Shown: piece by piece, positions 25,450 to 32,924 of the stretch
How positions within the stretch are numbered: the first letter of the stretch is position 1
How the letters are laid out: each line of letters begins with the position of its first letter
NCBI RefSeq assembly: GCF_022678485.1
Contig: NZ_JALBYP010000025.1
Location: forward strand, 62,001 to 126,000
Origin: Aliiroseovarius sediminis
GTDB taxonomy: Bacteria; Pseudomonadota; Alphaproteobacteria; Rhodobacterales; Rhodobacteraceae
Direction: 5' to 3'
DNA length: 64,000 nt
Translations under genes and position numbers: made by a program
The notes under the pieces: model-generated
Told to the model about the DNA's origin: nothing
Database searches by the model: none
Seen by the model: only the letters and a program-made list of their open reading frames with translations

Positions 25450-27120
25450 ATGGCCGACCAATCAACAGAACCCAACGGGTTGGAGGGCATACCCAGCCCT
25501 GAAGGGACCACAAACCTGATCGATACCCAGTATGAAATCGGAGAGGACAACGTCGAAGGTAGTGTCGGACCTTTCGGCTTTGATATTCACAATCCGGTCT
25601 TTATGATCTCGGGCTTGGCGATCATGGCGTTCGTGTTTTATACACTTGCATTGCCGGATCAGGCGAACAGCCTTTTTGGCTGGCTTTTTAGCGCGGTGAC
25701 GACAGGCTTTGACTGGTTCTTCATCGCATCGGCGAACATCTTCGTGCTGTTTTGTCTTATTCTGATCGTCACGCCTTGGGGCAATGTGCGACTTGGCGGG
25801 ACCGAGGCGACGCCGGACTATTCCTATATTGGCTGGTTCGCCATGCTGTTTGCTGCCGGGATGGGCATCGGTCTGATGTTTTACGGTGTGTCCGAACCGA
25901 TGAGTCATTTCTCGACTTCGTTTGGCGGCACGGCTGCTGAAGGCGGTGTGCGGACGGACTGGGCGCCCCTGAACGGCGCGGGCGGCAATGAAGAGGCGGC
26001 GATCCGGCTGGGTATGGCGGCGACGATTTTCCACTGGGGGCTTCACCCTTGGGCGATCTATGCCATCGTGGCCCTGTCGCTTGCGTTGTTTTCCTATAAC
26101 AAAGGTTTGCCCTTGACGATCCGTTCGGCCTTCTACCCTATCTTCGGTGATGCGGTCTGGGGCTGGGTCGGTCACATTATCGACACGCTGGCGGTTTTTG
26201 CCACGCTGTTCGGGCTGGCCACGTCGCTGGGTTTTGGCGCGACACAGGCCAACGCGGGGCTGAACGAGCTGTTCGGCGTTCCGATCGGATCGACAACCGA
26301 GGTGATTCTGATTTCAGCCATCACGGCGGTTGCGCTGATTTCGGTCCTGCGGGGTCTGGACGGCGGTGTAAAAGTCCTGTCCGAGATCAATATGGGCTTA
26401 GCCTTCCTGCTGCTGATCTTTGTGCTGCTGGTTGGGCCGACGATCTATTTGCTGAAATTGTTCTTCAGCTCACTGGGTGCTTATGTTCAGTATTTCCCCG
26501 CACTCGCCAATCCCTTCGGGCGCGAGGATGTGAACTTCAGCCAAGGCTGGACGTCCTTCTATTGGGCGTGGTGGATCAGTTGGTCGCCCTTCGTCGGTAT
26601 GTTCATTGCGCGCGTCAGCCGTGGGCGGACGGTGCGCGAATTCATCATCTGCGTTTTGTTGATTCCGTCGATGGTGTGTGTGCTGTGGATGACCGTTTTC
26701 GGCGGCACCGCGCTGCATCAGGTGGTTAATGACGGCTATACGCTGGCGCAGGATGCGGCACTGGAACTGAAGCTGTTCAAGATGCTGGATGTTATGCCGC
26801 TGGCTGGGATCACGTCGCTGGTGGGCATCTTGCTTGTGATTGTGTTCTTCGTGACGTCATCTGACTCTGGCTCGTTGGTCATCGACACGATTACCGCAGG
26901 CGGAAAGATCGACGCGCCGGTGCCCCAGCGTGCGTTCTGGTGCATATTTGAAGGCGCGGTGGCGATCGTGCTGCTGCTAAGTGCTGGCGGATTGCAGTCG
27001 CTTCAATCGATGGTGATTTCAACCGGGTTGCCCTTCACTGTGGTTTTGTTGGTGATGTGCATCGCCATCGGCAAAGGGCTGTCGTCCGAGCGCCACTCGG
27101 TCAAGGCAGCAGACGAATAG
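25450..27120 (+). CDS. BCCT-family betaine/choline/ectoine transporter
   Basis: A 556-residue secondary transporter with about 12 predicted helices. BCCT hallmarks are present: MGIGLMFYGVSEPMSHF, HWGLHPWAIYA, the Trp-rich signature FYWAWWISWSPFVGMFIARV followed by SRGRTVREF, and TSSDSGSLVIDT. Members use Na+ or H+ gradients to take up quaternary ammonium solutes and ectoines as osmoprotectants. The ATG at 25450 is chosen over an adjacent in-frame TTG because AAAGGA lies about 10 nt upstream. A universal stress protein gene precedes it and a terminator follows. Confidence 0.95.
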   Translation: MADQSTEPNGLEGIPSPEGTTNLIDTQYEIGEDNVEGSVGPFGFDIHNPVFMISGLAIMAFVFYTLALPDQANSLFGWLFSAVTTGFDWFFIASANIFVLFCLILIVTPWGNVRLGGTEATPDYSYIGWFAMLFAAGMGIGLMFYGVSEPMSHFSTSFGGTAAEGGVRTDWAPLNGAGGNEEAAIRLGMAATIFHWGLHPWAIYAIVALSLALFSYNKGLPLTIRSAFYPIFGDAVWGWVGHIIDTLAVFATLFGLATSLGFGATQANAGLNELFGVPIGSTTEVILISAITAVALISVLRGLDGGVKVLSEINMGLAFLLLIFVLLVGPTIYLLKLFFSSLGAYVQYFPALANPFGREDVNFSQGWTSFYWAWWISWSPFVGMFIARVSRGRTVREFIICVLLIPSMVCVLWMTVFGGTALHQVVNDGYTLAQDAALELKLFKMLDVMPLAGITSLVGILLVIVFFVTSSDSGSLVIDTITAGGKIDAPVPQRAFWCIFEGAVAIVLLLSAGGLQSLQSMVISTGLPFTVVLLVMCIAIGKGLSSERHSVKAADE

Positions 27121-27140
27121 ACTGATGAAGCTAAAGCAAG

Positions 27141-27170
27141 AAGGCCGTCCCAGATCGGGGCGGCCTTTTT
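27141..27170 (+). terminator. Intrinsic terminator after the BCCT gene
   Basis: An 11-bp stem (AAGGCCGTCCC, 27141-27151, against GGGGCGGCCTT, with one wobble) has a 5-nt loop and is followed by T residues. The phospholipase gene on the other strand ends 26 nt further on, so the element may serve both strands. Confidence 0.85.
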
Positions 27171-27195
27171 GGTTGGGGCCGTCGTCGTATGACGA

Positions 27196-28722
27196 TTACC
27201 GCCGCCAATATCGGTAGAGCAACCCAGCTGCCACCAGCGCCGCTGCGCCAAAGGCGATATGACGTGAGGTCAAGACGCGCCGTTTTGGCGTGCCGCGATC
27301 AAAGCGGGGATCAAACAGCCGAGTGTTGGCAAAAAACGCCCCGGCGCCATTGTCCTCTTGCAACTCCAGCGGTCGTAAACCGCGCCCCTTGTCCGGGTTC
27401 AGAGCCTCTATCGCGGTAAGAATGCGGCCGGTTTGGTCAATTTTGCGTTCCAGTTCTTCCGACGTGCAGTCCAGATGCTCGGCCAGCAGGTCGTTGCGCA
27501 GCCGGGCGATGATCTGGCGCGTGGCATCGTCTTGTGCCTCGATGGTCAGGTCGCATTCGGTATCAAACCCCATCGACCGACGGTCCACGTTGCTTGACCC
27601 CACCCGTAATGACCGGTCGTCAATCACACAAACCTTGGCATGGACATAGATCGGGTCTTCGCCGGCATTGACCGGCGACCAGATGCGAAATCGGTCTTCG
27701 TGATCGGCGGCTTGCAAATCTTCCACCATGCGGGTGCGGGTGACATGCATCGCGTCATCCTCGAACCCATTTTCGGCGCGGACGGGATTAATCACGATCA
27801 CATCGGGGCCACCGTCCTCGCGCAGCCGAACAGACAGCGCCTGCGTGATCGCGTCAGACGCGAAGTACTGACTTTCAATATAAATCAAATACTTGGCCGA
27901 GGCGATAGCGTCCATCACCATCTTTTCGATTTCGTTGACCAGCGCACGGTCGTCTTCGGGGGGATGCGTGCGCGAAATCGCTGCGGCGATGTCGTGACAG
28001 CTGACACTGAGTGACGCGGGCCAGATATCGTGCGCCGGAAGATCCGGGGCGGCCAGTTCCTGATCCGTTGCACGGTGCCAGCGGGCGCGGGCCAGATCGC
28101 CCAGCTTGCGCGCCGCAGGGCCGGTTACGGCGGTGGTGACGTCGTGCCAAGGCGGGGCGGGGTCCCCGTTACGCAACACCCGGTGCGGGTCGTCGGGCGT
28201 ATGCTCTGGCGTGTCCCAACGCGCATCCGTGACGTCGATTCCGCCGCAGAAGGCCAGCCGATCATCCACCACGACTATCTTCTGGTGATGACATGCCCCA
28301 ACCGGGTGGCGCCCGTCCAGCGCCAGTTTGATCCGATCCGGCCCGGCCAGTTTCAACCGTACCGCCGGCACAAATCGGCCGGGCGCAATCACCGCCGACC
28401 CCGACCAGCGCAAAAGATAAATCTTGAGGTTGGGCTTTTCGTCCACCACGGCTTCGATAAAATCAATGACCTTGTTGGGATAACCGTCAGGCGCGTTGCC
28501 ATCGCCGTCGCTTTCACCCGGACGCATCTCGATCTCAAGATCGAAGTCCCACCCGATCAGAAGCACCTGCGACTGTGCCTGAATCAGGGCCTCTCGCAGG
28601 GCAATGAAGTAGGCGGCGCCATCGACGATAAGTTCGAACTTCTCGGCAGTGCCCACCTTCCAGCAATTACGCCCCGGCTCGAATAAGCTGGGCGGATCTT
28701 GTAGGGTGCTGGGGCGTGACAT
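27196..28722 (-). CDS. Phospholipase D family protein with two HKD motifs
   Basis: A 508-residue PLD-superfamily enzyme. It has two complete HxKx4D motifs, His146-Lys148-Asp153 (HQKIVVVDD) and His361-Lys363-Asp368 (HAKVCVIDD), each followed by the GS-type loop (FCGG, GSSN). A C-terminal membrane segment (about residues 483-502) could anchor it. It would cleave or transfer phosphatidyl groups (phospholipase or cardiolipin synthase-like chemistry). The start at 28722 is chosen because an exact EcfG promoter lies about 34 nt upstream; the longer frame to 28896 would run across the promoter. It is therefore likely part of the general stress regulon. Confidence 0.9.
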   Translation of the reverse strand: MSRPSTLQDPPSLFEPGRNCWKVGTAEKFELIVDGAAYFIALREALIQAQSQVLLIGWDFDLEIEMRPGESDGDGNAPDGYPNKVIDFIEAVVDEKPNLKIYLLRWSGSAVIAPGRFVPAVRLKLAGPDRIKLALDGRHPVGACHHQKIVVVDDRLAFCGGIDVTDARWDTPEHTPDDPHRVLRNGDPAPPWHDVTTAVTGPAARKLGDLARARWHRATDQELAAPDLPAHDIWPASLSVSCHDIAAAISRTHPPEDDRALVNEIEKMVMDAIASAKYLIYIESQYFASDAITQALSVRLREDGGPDVIVINPVRAENGFEDDAMHVTRTRMVEDLQAADHEDRFRIWSPVNAGEDPIYVHAKVCVIDDRSLRVGSSNVDRRSMGFDTECDLTIEAQDDATRQIIARLRNDLLAEHLDCTSEELERKIDQTGRILTAIEALNPDKGRGLRPLELQEDNGAGAFFANTRLFDPRFDRGTPKRRVLTSRHIAFGAAALVAAGLLYRYWRR

Positions 28723-28755
28723 GATGGATGAAACCTCGATTGAACTTGTGTTGTC

Positions 28756-28781
28756 AACGCATGTGAGTTGGCGTTGGTTCC
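28756..28781 (-). promoter_or_regulatory. EcfG-type promoter of the phospholipase D gene
   Basis: On the minus strand GGAAC (28781-28777), 17 nt, then CGTT (28759-28756). This is the general stress sigma factor consensus. The -10 element ends 33 nt before the phospholipase start codon. Confidence 0.85.
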
Positions 28782-28832
28782 CGACCATACAACACAACAG
28801 ATCGCGGCTGCACTGCTTTGCAAAAACACTTT

Positions 28833-28857
28833 GGAACCAAATGCGGCGCCAGACGTT
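28833..28857 (+). promoter_or_regulatory. EcfG-type promoter of the small gene at 28913
   Basis: GGAAC (28833-28837), 16 nt, CGTT (28854-28857) on the plus strand, 55 nt before the ATG at 28913. It is divergent from, and 51 nt away from, the promoter that serves the phospholipase gene. Confidence 0.85.
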
Positions 28858-28912
28858 CCTTGACTGTGCGCTTGCCGCGCGCCTGTTACACACCAACGCA
28901 GGGAAGACAGAT

Positions 28913-29191
28913 ATGACACAGCATCATCCCAACAAAGCCTCGACACCCTCGGCCCGCCGCGCGCCATCTGGTCGCCAGCCTGTGGGGAACCTGACCAAGG
29001 CCGTCGAGATTTACCATCGTTTGCTGTCCCATATCGACCAGCGCAGCCCCGATGAGCGTGCGTCGACCATCTCTGCAATCGGCAGTGGTCTGCAAAGGAT
29101 CGAAAGAACCGCGCCAGTTTTCATCTGCCATCACGGGCCGCAGCACCGGCAATTAGGCAAGCTGCGCGACCCCTTGAAGCGAGCCGACTAA
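28913..29191 (+). CDS. Small hypothetical protein under an EcfG promoter
   Basis: A 92-residue unrecognised protein. The N-terminal 25 residues are basic and Ser/Pro-rich, probably disordered. A helical part follows (NLTKAVEIYHRLLSHIDQRS), then PVFICHHGP and a basic end. It has a GGGAAGA Shine-Dalgarno at 28901-28907 and an exact EcfG promoter 55 nt upstream, which is the main reason to call it a gene. The hemerythrin gene begins 34 nt after it, so they may be one transcript. Confidence 0.55.
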   Translation: MTQHHPNKASTPSARRAPSGRQPVGNLTKAVEIYHRLLSHIDQRSPDERASTISAIGSGLQRIERTAPVFICHHGPQHRQLGKLRDPLKRAD

Positions 29192-29225
29192 ATTAATCGT
29201 ACAAACAGAACTGAAGGAGCCGTCA

Positions 29226-29696
29226 ATGCCCAGCATTTATGACGCGATCAAGCAAGACCACAACAAACATCGCGAACTTCTCGATGCGATCAAGAACAGC
29301 GGCCAGGCTGAGCGTGGCAAGCTTTGGAACGACTTTTATTGCGATGTCAAAAGCCACGCAGCCGCCGAAGAAGAGACGTTCTATTCCAAACTCATCTCGA
29401 AAACTTGGGGCCAGGATGCTGCCCGCCATTCGGTGCATGAGCATCAGCAGTTGGATGATCTGATGGAAGAGTTGAATGTGATGGATCAGTCGACTGAACT
29501 GTGGATGCAGAAATTCGACCAGCTCGCGCATGACTACCACCACCACATGGATGAAGAAGAAAACGAGGTGTTCAAACGCGCCAAGGAAACGATTGACGAA
29601 GCCGAGGTTGAAGGCTTTGGCAAGAAATTCGAAGCGCGCAAGGAAAAGGAACGCAAGCTGATCGACGACAAGCGCGAGGACAGCTTGGAAGACTAG
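29226..29696 (+). CDS. Hemerythrin HHE domain protein
   Basis: A 156-residue four-helix HHE-type protein expected to bind a di-iron centre. Likely ligands are visible: IKQDHNKHRELLD (His12, His15), KSHAAAEEETFY (His44, Glu48), HEHQQLDDLM and YHHHMDEEENEVF. The C-terminus is a highly charged helix (KEKERKLIDDKREDS). Such proteins sense or store O2, NO or iron and are frequent in stress regulons. It probably belongs to the transcript started by the EcfG promoter at 28833. Confidence 0.9.
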   Translation: MPSIYDAIKQDHNKHRELLDAIKNSGQAERGKLWNDFYCDVKSHAAAEEETFYSKLISKTWGQDAARHSVHEHQQLDDLMEELNVMDQSTELWMQKFDQLAHDYHHHMDEEENEVFKRAKETIDEAEVEGFGKKFEARKEKERKLIDDKREDSLED

Positions 29697-29797
29697 GCGA
29701 TCACCCCCATATGAGAAGTAGGGGTAGGTGATTACGTCCCTTATCCATCCAGACGCGATGTCTTGGTCGCGACGTGCCAGTGTAAACGGAGGTCTTC

Positions 29798-30265
29798 ATG
29801 ACAAAATTGCGAAACGAAACGTGGGTGTTGATTGCCGACGGGGAAAAGGCGCTGTTCCTGATCAACGAGGGTGATGAGAAATATCCGAACCTGCAGGTGA
29901 TCCGCAAAGACGAACAGGACAACCCGCCCAACCGCGAACAAGCCGCGAACCGCCGGGGTCGTGTGTACCAAAGCTATAACCACGGCAAATCGGCGTATGA
30001 AGACACGGATTGGCACACCCTTGGCAAAGAGCGTTTTGCCCAAGACATGGCCGAGTTGCTGTATAAACGCGCCCATGCGAACGAGTTTTCCCATCTGGTG
30101 ATCTGCGCGGGGCCAGAATTACTGGCCACTTTGCGCGATGAATTGCACCAAGCTGTCACGGACCGCATCGTGGCCGAGATCCCGAAAACTCTGACCAATC
30201 ACCCTCTGGATGAGGCCGAGAAAATCATTTGCGCAGATCTTCAAGAACAATCTCAGTCGGCCTGA
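29798..30265 (+). CDS. Host attachment family protein (Host_attach)
   Basis: A 155-residue protein of the family named after Agrobacterium attachment proteins. The pattern is typical: TWVLIADGEKALFL at the N-terminus, then the middle segment DTDWHTLGKERFAQDMAELL and the C-terminal HLVICAGPELLATLRDEL with TLTNHPLDEAEKI. The fold resembles eRF1/Pelota domain proteins. It appears soluble, with no signal peptide. In other alphaproteobacteria these genes commonly sit among general stress genes; here it lies between two EcfG-controlled units, although no exact EcfG site lies directly before it. Confidence 0.85.
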   Translation: MTKLRNETWVLIADGEKALFLINEGDEKYPNLQVIRKDEQDNPPNREQAANRRGRVYQSYNHGKSAYEDTDWHTLGKERFAQDMAELLYKRAHANEFSHLVICAGPELLATLRDELHQAVTDRIVAEIPKTLTNHPLDEAEKIICADLQEQSQSA

Positions 30266-30273
30266 TTTTTCAT

Positions 30274-30298
30274 GGAACCTAACACCGGACAGCACGTT
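30274..30298 (+). promoter_or_regulatory. EcfG-type promoter of the PLDc_N mini-protein at 30352
   Basis: GGAAC (30274-30278), 16 nt, CGTT (30295-30298), immediately after the host attachment gene and 53 nt before the ATG of the next gene. Confidence 0.85.
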
Positions 30299-30351
30299 GA
30301 TTTCCTAATATATGACCGCATTTGGTCGGCATGACGTGAAAGGAACATCAA

Positions 30352-30531
30352 ATGGGTATACTGTCTGGTTTAGGCGGGCTGATTGTCCTGATCCTAGATA
30401 TCTGGGCGATTGTGTCCGTGCTTCGATCGGGCGTCCCGGCATTAAACAAGGTTCTGTGGATTTTACTTATTCTGGTACTGCCGTTGATCGGTTTTATCAT
30501 CTGGCTGGTCGCTGGTCCCAAAGGAGCTTGA
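30352..30531 (+). CDS. PLDc_N domain mini membrane protein
   Basis: A 59-residue protein made of two membrane helices (about residues 4-24 and 32-54) with the PLDc_N signature: LDIWAIVSVLRSG, then LNKVLWILLILVLPLIGFIIWLVAGP in the second half. This module is normally the N-terminal membrane part of cardiolipin synthase-type PLD proteins, here alone. AAAGGAACATCAA precedes the ATG. It has its own EcfG promoter upstream and a strong terminator downstream. A paralogue lies at 41073-41267, also behind an EcfG promoter. Confidence 0.88.
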   Translation: MGILSGLGGLIVLILDIWAIVSVLRSGVPALNKVLWILLILVLPLIGFIIWLVAGPKGA

Positions 30532-30603
30532 CGCTTTGTGCCGAGTTACAGGCGTAACCTGCTTATCCCCGTTTATTCGCAGGATATCGCATTAAGCAAC
30601 CGA

Positions 30604-30642
30604 TAAGGCGCGCTGGCTTGGCCATGCGCGCCTTATTTTTTT
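30604..30642 (+). terminator. Intrinsic terminator after the PLDc_N mini-gene
   Basis: TAAGGCGCGC (30604-30613) and GCGCGCCTTA (30626-30635) form a perfect 10-bp stem followed by a run of T residues. Confidence 0.92.
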
Positions 30643-30678
30643 ATTGGATACCAACGCCCGATGTGTCCATCATTTATT

Positions 30679-30703
30679 GGAACGATTGTCTGACAACGGC
30701 GTT
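30679..30703 (+). promoter_or_regulatory. EcfG-type promoter of the PRC-barrel gene
   Basis: GGAAC (30679-30683), 16 nt, CGTT (30700-30703), 41 nt before the ATG at 30745. It may also drive the five-gene envelope operon beginning at 31248, because no terminator with a T-run separates them. Confidence 0.88.
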
Positions 30704-30744
30704 ATCCTTTCGAACTGATTGACAACGAACGATAGGAGTTGACG

Positions 30745-31152
30745 ATGAAAAATCTTCTTATGACCGCTGCTATTGCCGTGACTGCCGGCACTGCCGCTCA
30801 GGCTGACGTACTGGACAGAGCAAATATGCTTCGTGCAGACGATATTGAGGATGGCCGGGTTTATGCCGTCGATGCGACCCAATGGGGCGAGGATGTCACC
30901 TTTGACGGGGTCGACGACAATTGGGATGTCGTAGGCGAGGTCGAAGATATCGTTCTGAGCCGTGACGGCCAGATGGCCGGTGTCATCGCCGAGGTCGGTG
31001 GTTTCCTGGACATCGGCGACAAGGATGTCTTTATCGAAATGAAGGACCTTCGACTGATCCAGACCGACACGGACGAATATGGTGTCGTCATTTCGTTGAC
31101 GAAAGATCAACTGATGGACAAGCCCGACCTTGAAGAAGGTTTCTGGGACTGA
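30745..31152 (+). CDS. Secreted PRC-barrel domain protein
   Basis: A 135-residue periplasmic protein: a Sec signal peptide of about 20 residues ending in AAQA, then a PRC-barrel-like domain (VVGEVEDIVLSRDGQMAGVIAEVGG, with LDIGDKDVFIEMKDLRLIQTD). PRC-barrel proteins of this exported type are frequent members of the alphaproteobacterial general stress regulon. The ATG at 30745 is preferred over an in-frame TTG two codons earlier because TAGGAG lies 6 nt upstream. Confidence 0.88.
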   Translation: MKNLLMTAAIAVTAGTAAQADVLDRANMLRADDIEDGRVYAVDATQWGEDVTFDGVDDNWDVVGEVEDIVLSRDGQMAGVIAEVGGFLDIGDKDVFIEMKDLRLIQTDTDEYGVVISLTKDQLMDKPDLEEGFWD

Positions 31153-31247
31153 GCATCTGACGCTCCGGCGCATCGCCGGGGTGCTGCCGCCGAAGTTGCC
31201 CTGTGCGCCTCAAATGGCTTTTAATACTGACTTGGATGGAGGATAGG

Positions 31248-31694
31248 ATGGCGAAATCAACCACACCCGCAAAAGCAAGCTCGAAGAAAGAGCAAGCGGC
31301 TAAGAAAATCGACGAGGCCGTAGATGAAACAACCTCGGCGCTGAAGTCTTCGGTCGAAAGTGTGAAATCGGGCGCCGAGGATATTGCAAGCTCGGCGCGT
31401 GAAACGGCAGAAGCGACCGCAGACACGGTGTCGGAAAGTGCGTCGCGCGCGTCCGACACCTTGCGCGGCGCAGCCCAATCCTTGCGCGACGGGTCCCTTC
31501 AGGAACGGACCTTCGGACAATTGGCCGCCAGTCTGGCCGATGCGTCCGATGCAGTTCGTGACAAGGATCTGGGGCAGCTTTCGCGCGATGTGTCCGACCT
31601 TGCACGCCGAAACCCACTGCTGTTTGCGGGTGGTGCGGCGCTGGTGGGCTTTGCCGTCGCTCGGATGATGACGAAGCCGGGGGATAAGTCATGA
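31248..31694 (+). CDS. DUF883-like membrane-associated helical protein
   Basis: A 148-residue protein rich in Ala, Ser, Glu and Lys: a basic N-terminus, long amphipathic helix (residues about 15-110) and a C-terminal membrane anchor with a double-Gly segment (ARRNPLLFAGGAALVGFAVARM). This resembles ElaB/YqjD-type DUF883 proteins that tether ribosomes to the membrane in stationary phase. The ATG at 31248 follows GGAGGATAGG. Its stop overlaps the start of the holin-like gene by 4 nt, making it first gene of a tightly coupled five-gene envelope operon. Confidence 0.75.
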   Translation: MAKSTTPAKASSKKEQAAKKIDEAVDETTSALKSSVESVKSGAEDIASSARETAEATADTVSESASRASDTLRGAAQSLRDGSLQERTFGQLAASLADASDAVRDKDLGQLSRDVSDLARRNPLLFAGGAALVGFAVARMMTKPGDKS

Positions 31695-32083
31695 GAAAGG
31701 AACGCTCTACCCTTTCGCTGATCACCGACGTGCTGCGTCTAATCTCTAGTCTGGTCCAGAAGGAAATCCGTCTGGCCAAGGCTGAGCTAAGCGAAAATAT
31801 CAGCCGCGCGGGTGCCGCCATCGGCCTGCTGGTCGGGGCTGCTATTCTTGGGATGGTCGCGCTGAACCTGATTGCTGGAACATTGGTCGCGGCACTCGCG
31901 TCTGCTGGCGTGTCCGTCGTGTGGGCGACGTTGATCGTGGCCAGCTTTTTCGGCGTCATCGCATTGATTATGGTGCTGAAGGCTCAAAGTGATCTGAAAA
32001 TGGCAAGCCGCGCCCCCTCGCGGGCTGCGGATCGTATCCGACGTGACGCAAACGCTTTGAAGGAGGCCACTCATGACAAATGA
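31691..32083 (+). CDS. Phage-holin-like membrane protein (DUF1469/YqjE type)
   Basis: A 130-residue protein with a cytoplasmic amphipathic N-terminus (LVQKEIRLAKAELSENISRAG) and two membrane helices (about residues 45-70 and 75-97). The pattern matches the Phage_holin_3_6 / DUF1469 family. Despite the name these are ordinary chromosomal genes, commonly next to DUF883 and DUF3618 genes. It overlaps both neighbours (4 nt upstream, 11 nt downstream), implying coupled translation. Confidence 0.85.
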   Translation: MRKERSTLSLITDVLRLISSLVQKEIRLAKAELSENISRAGAAIGLLVGAAILGMVALNLIAGTLVAALASAGVSVVWATLIVASFFGVIALIMVLKAQSDLKMASRAPSRAADRIRRDANALKEATHDK

Positions 32084-32906
32084 ATCTGACCATATCGAAA
32101 CCGAAATTGAAGCGGAACGTGCGCAGTTGGAGCAAAAACTGTCTGCCCTCAGCGATCACGTATCCGTGGACGCCCTGACCGCCGAGGCCCGTGATCATAT
32201 CCGCGCCGCCAGTGGCGATGTCGCCAATAAATTGATGGCCCGGTTCGGCCAGAACGCGCAGGCACACCCATTGGCCGTTGCGGCTGTGGGCGCTGGCCTG
32301 ACCTGGCTGATGTCAGGCGGGGGCGGGGCTTCGGCGCCATCCTCTGACGAACCGGTGATGCGTCGCTCAATGGGGTCATATAATGGACCGAAACCAGCGG
32401 AAGGCGACCCGGGCCGTGAAACGCCCGTGTCAGTAGCTGCTCATTCCACGATACGTGAACCTGACCTGACCGAAAAGATGCAAGCCCGGGCCAAAGGGGC
32501 GGTTGAAACGGCTCAGGACCACCTGACCGACCTACGCAAACAGGCGGATGATGTGCGAAGCCGCATCGCCGAAGGCACGGAAGAGCTGTCGGCGGAGGCG
32601 CGCGCCCGCGTGGTCGCCGCCCGCGAACGTGCCTTGGATGCCGCCCAGACAACCGGGCGCAAGGTCCGCGAGGCAAGCCAGGCCAGCACCGAGTTTGCCA
32701 AAGAGAACCCGATGGTTGTGGGCGGTATCGCCCTGGCGCTTGGCGCCGCTGTTGCGGGTGCGCTTTATATGCGAAAATCTGCGCAAGACAATGAGGAGGA
32801 TGAGCGGTTGGACGCGTTTACCGAAGCCGACCGGATCTTCGAAGAAGAATTGGCCCGCGCCAGGATCGAGCGAAATACCGCCGTCCAAGGCGACGACGGC
32901 AGCTGA
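32073..32906 (+). CDS. DUF3618 domain-containing membrane protein
   Basis: A 277-residue protein. The N-terminal 65 residues match DUF3618 (ETEIEAERAQLEQKLSALSD, then HPLAVAAVGAGLTWLMSGG as membrane segment 1). A long helical region follows (about 115-205), then a second membrane segment (NPMVVGGIALALGAAVAGALY, about 210-232) and an acidic cytoplasmic tail. Together with the DUF883-like and holin-like proteins it forms a module often seen in stress-induced alphaproteobacterial operons. Precise role unknown. Confidence 0.85.
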   Translation: MTNESDHIETEIEAERAQLEQKLSALSDHVSVDALTAEARDHIRAASGDVANKLMARFGQNAQAHPLAVAAVGAGLTWLMSGGGGASAPSSDEPVMRRSMGSYNGPKPAEGDPGRETPVSVAAHSTIREPDLTEKMQARAKGAVETAQDHLTDLRKQADDVRSRIAEGTEELSAEARARVVAARERALDAAQTTGRKVREASQASTEFAKENPMVVGGIALALGAAVAGALYMRKSAQDNEEDERLDAFTEADRIFEEELARARIERNTAVQGDDGS

Positions 32907-32924
32907 ATCAAAAGGAGATCCCTC

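Noticed and set aside
28649-28912. Upstream extension of the 92-residue gene to 28649 on the plus strand.
   Set aside because: It would run through the phospholipase start and through both EcfG promoters; the Shine-Dalgarno and ATG at 28913 fit better.
29699-29731. Imperfect hairpin after the hemerythrin gene.
   Set aside because: The stem is interrupted and no T-run follows, so it is not called a terminator.
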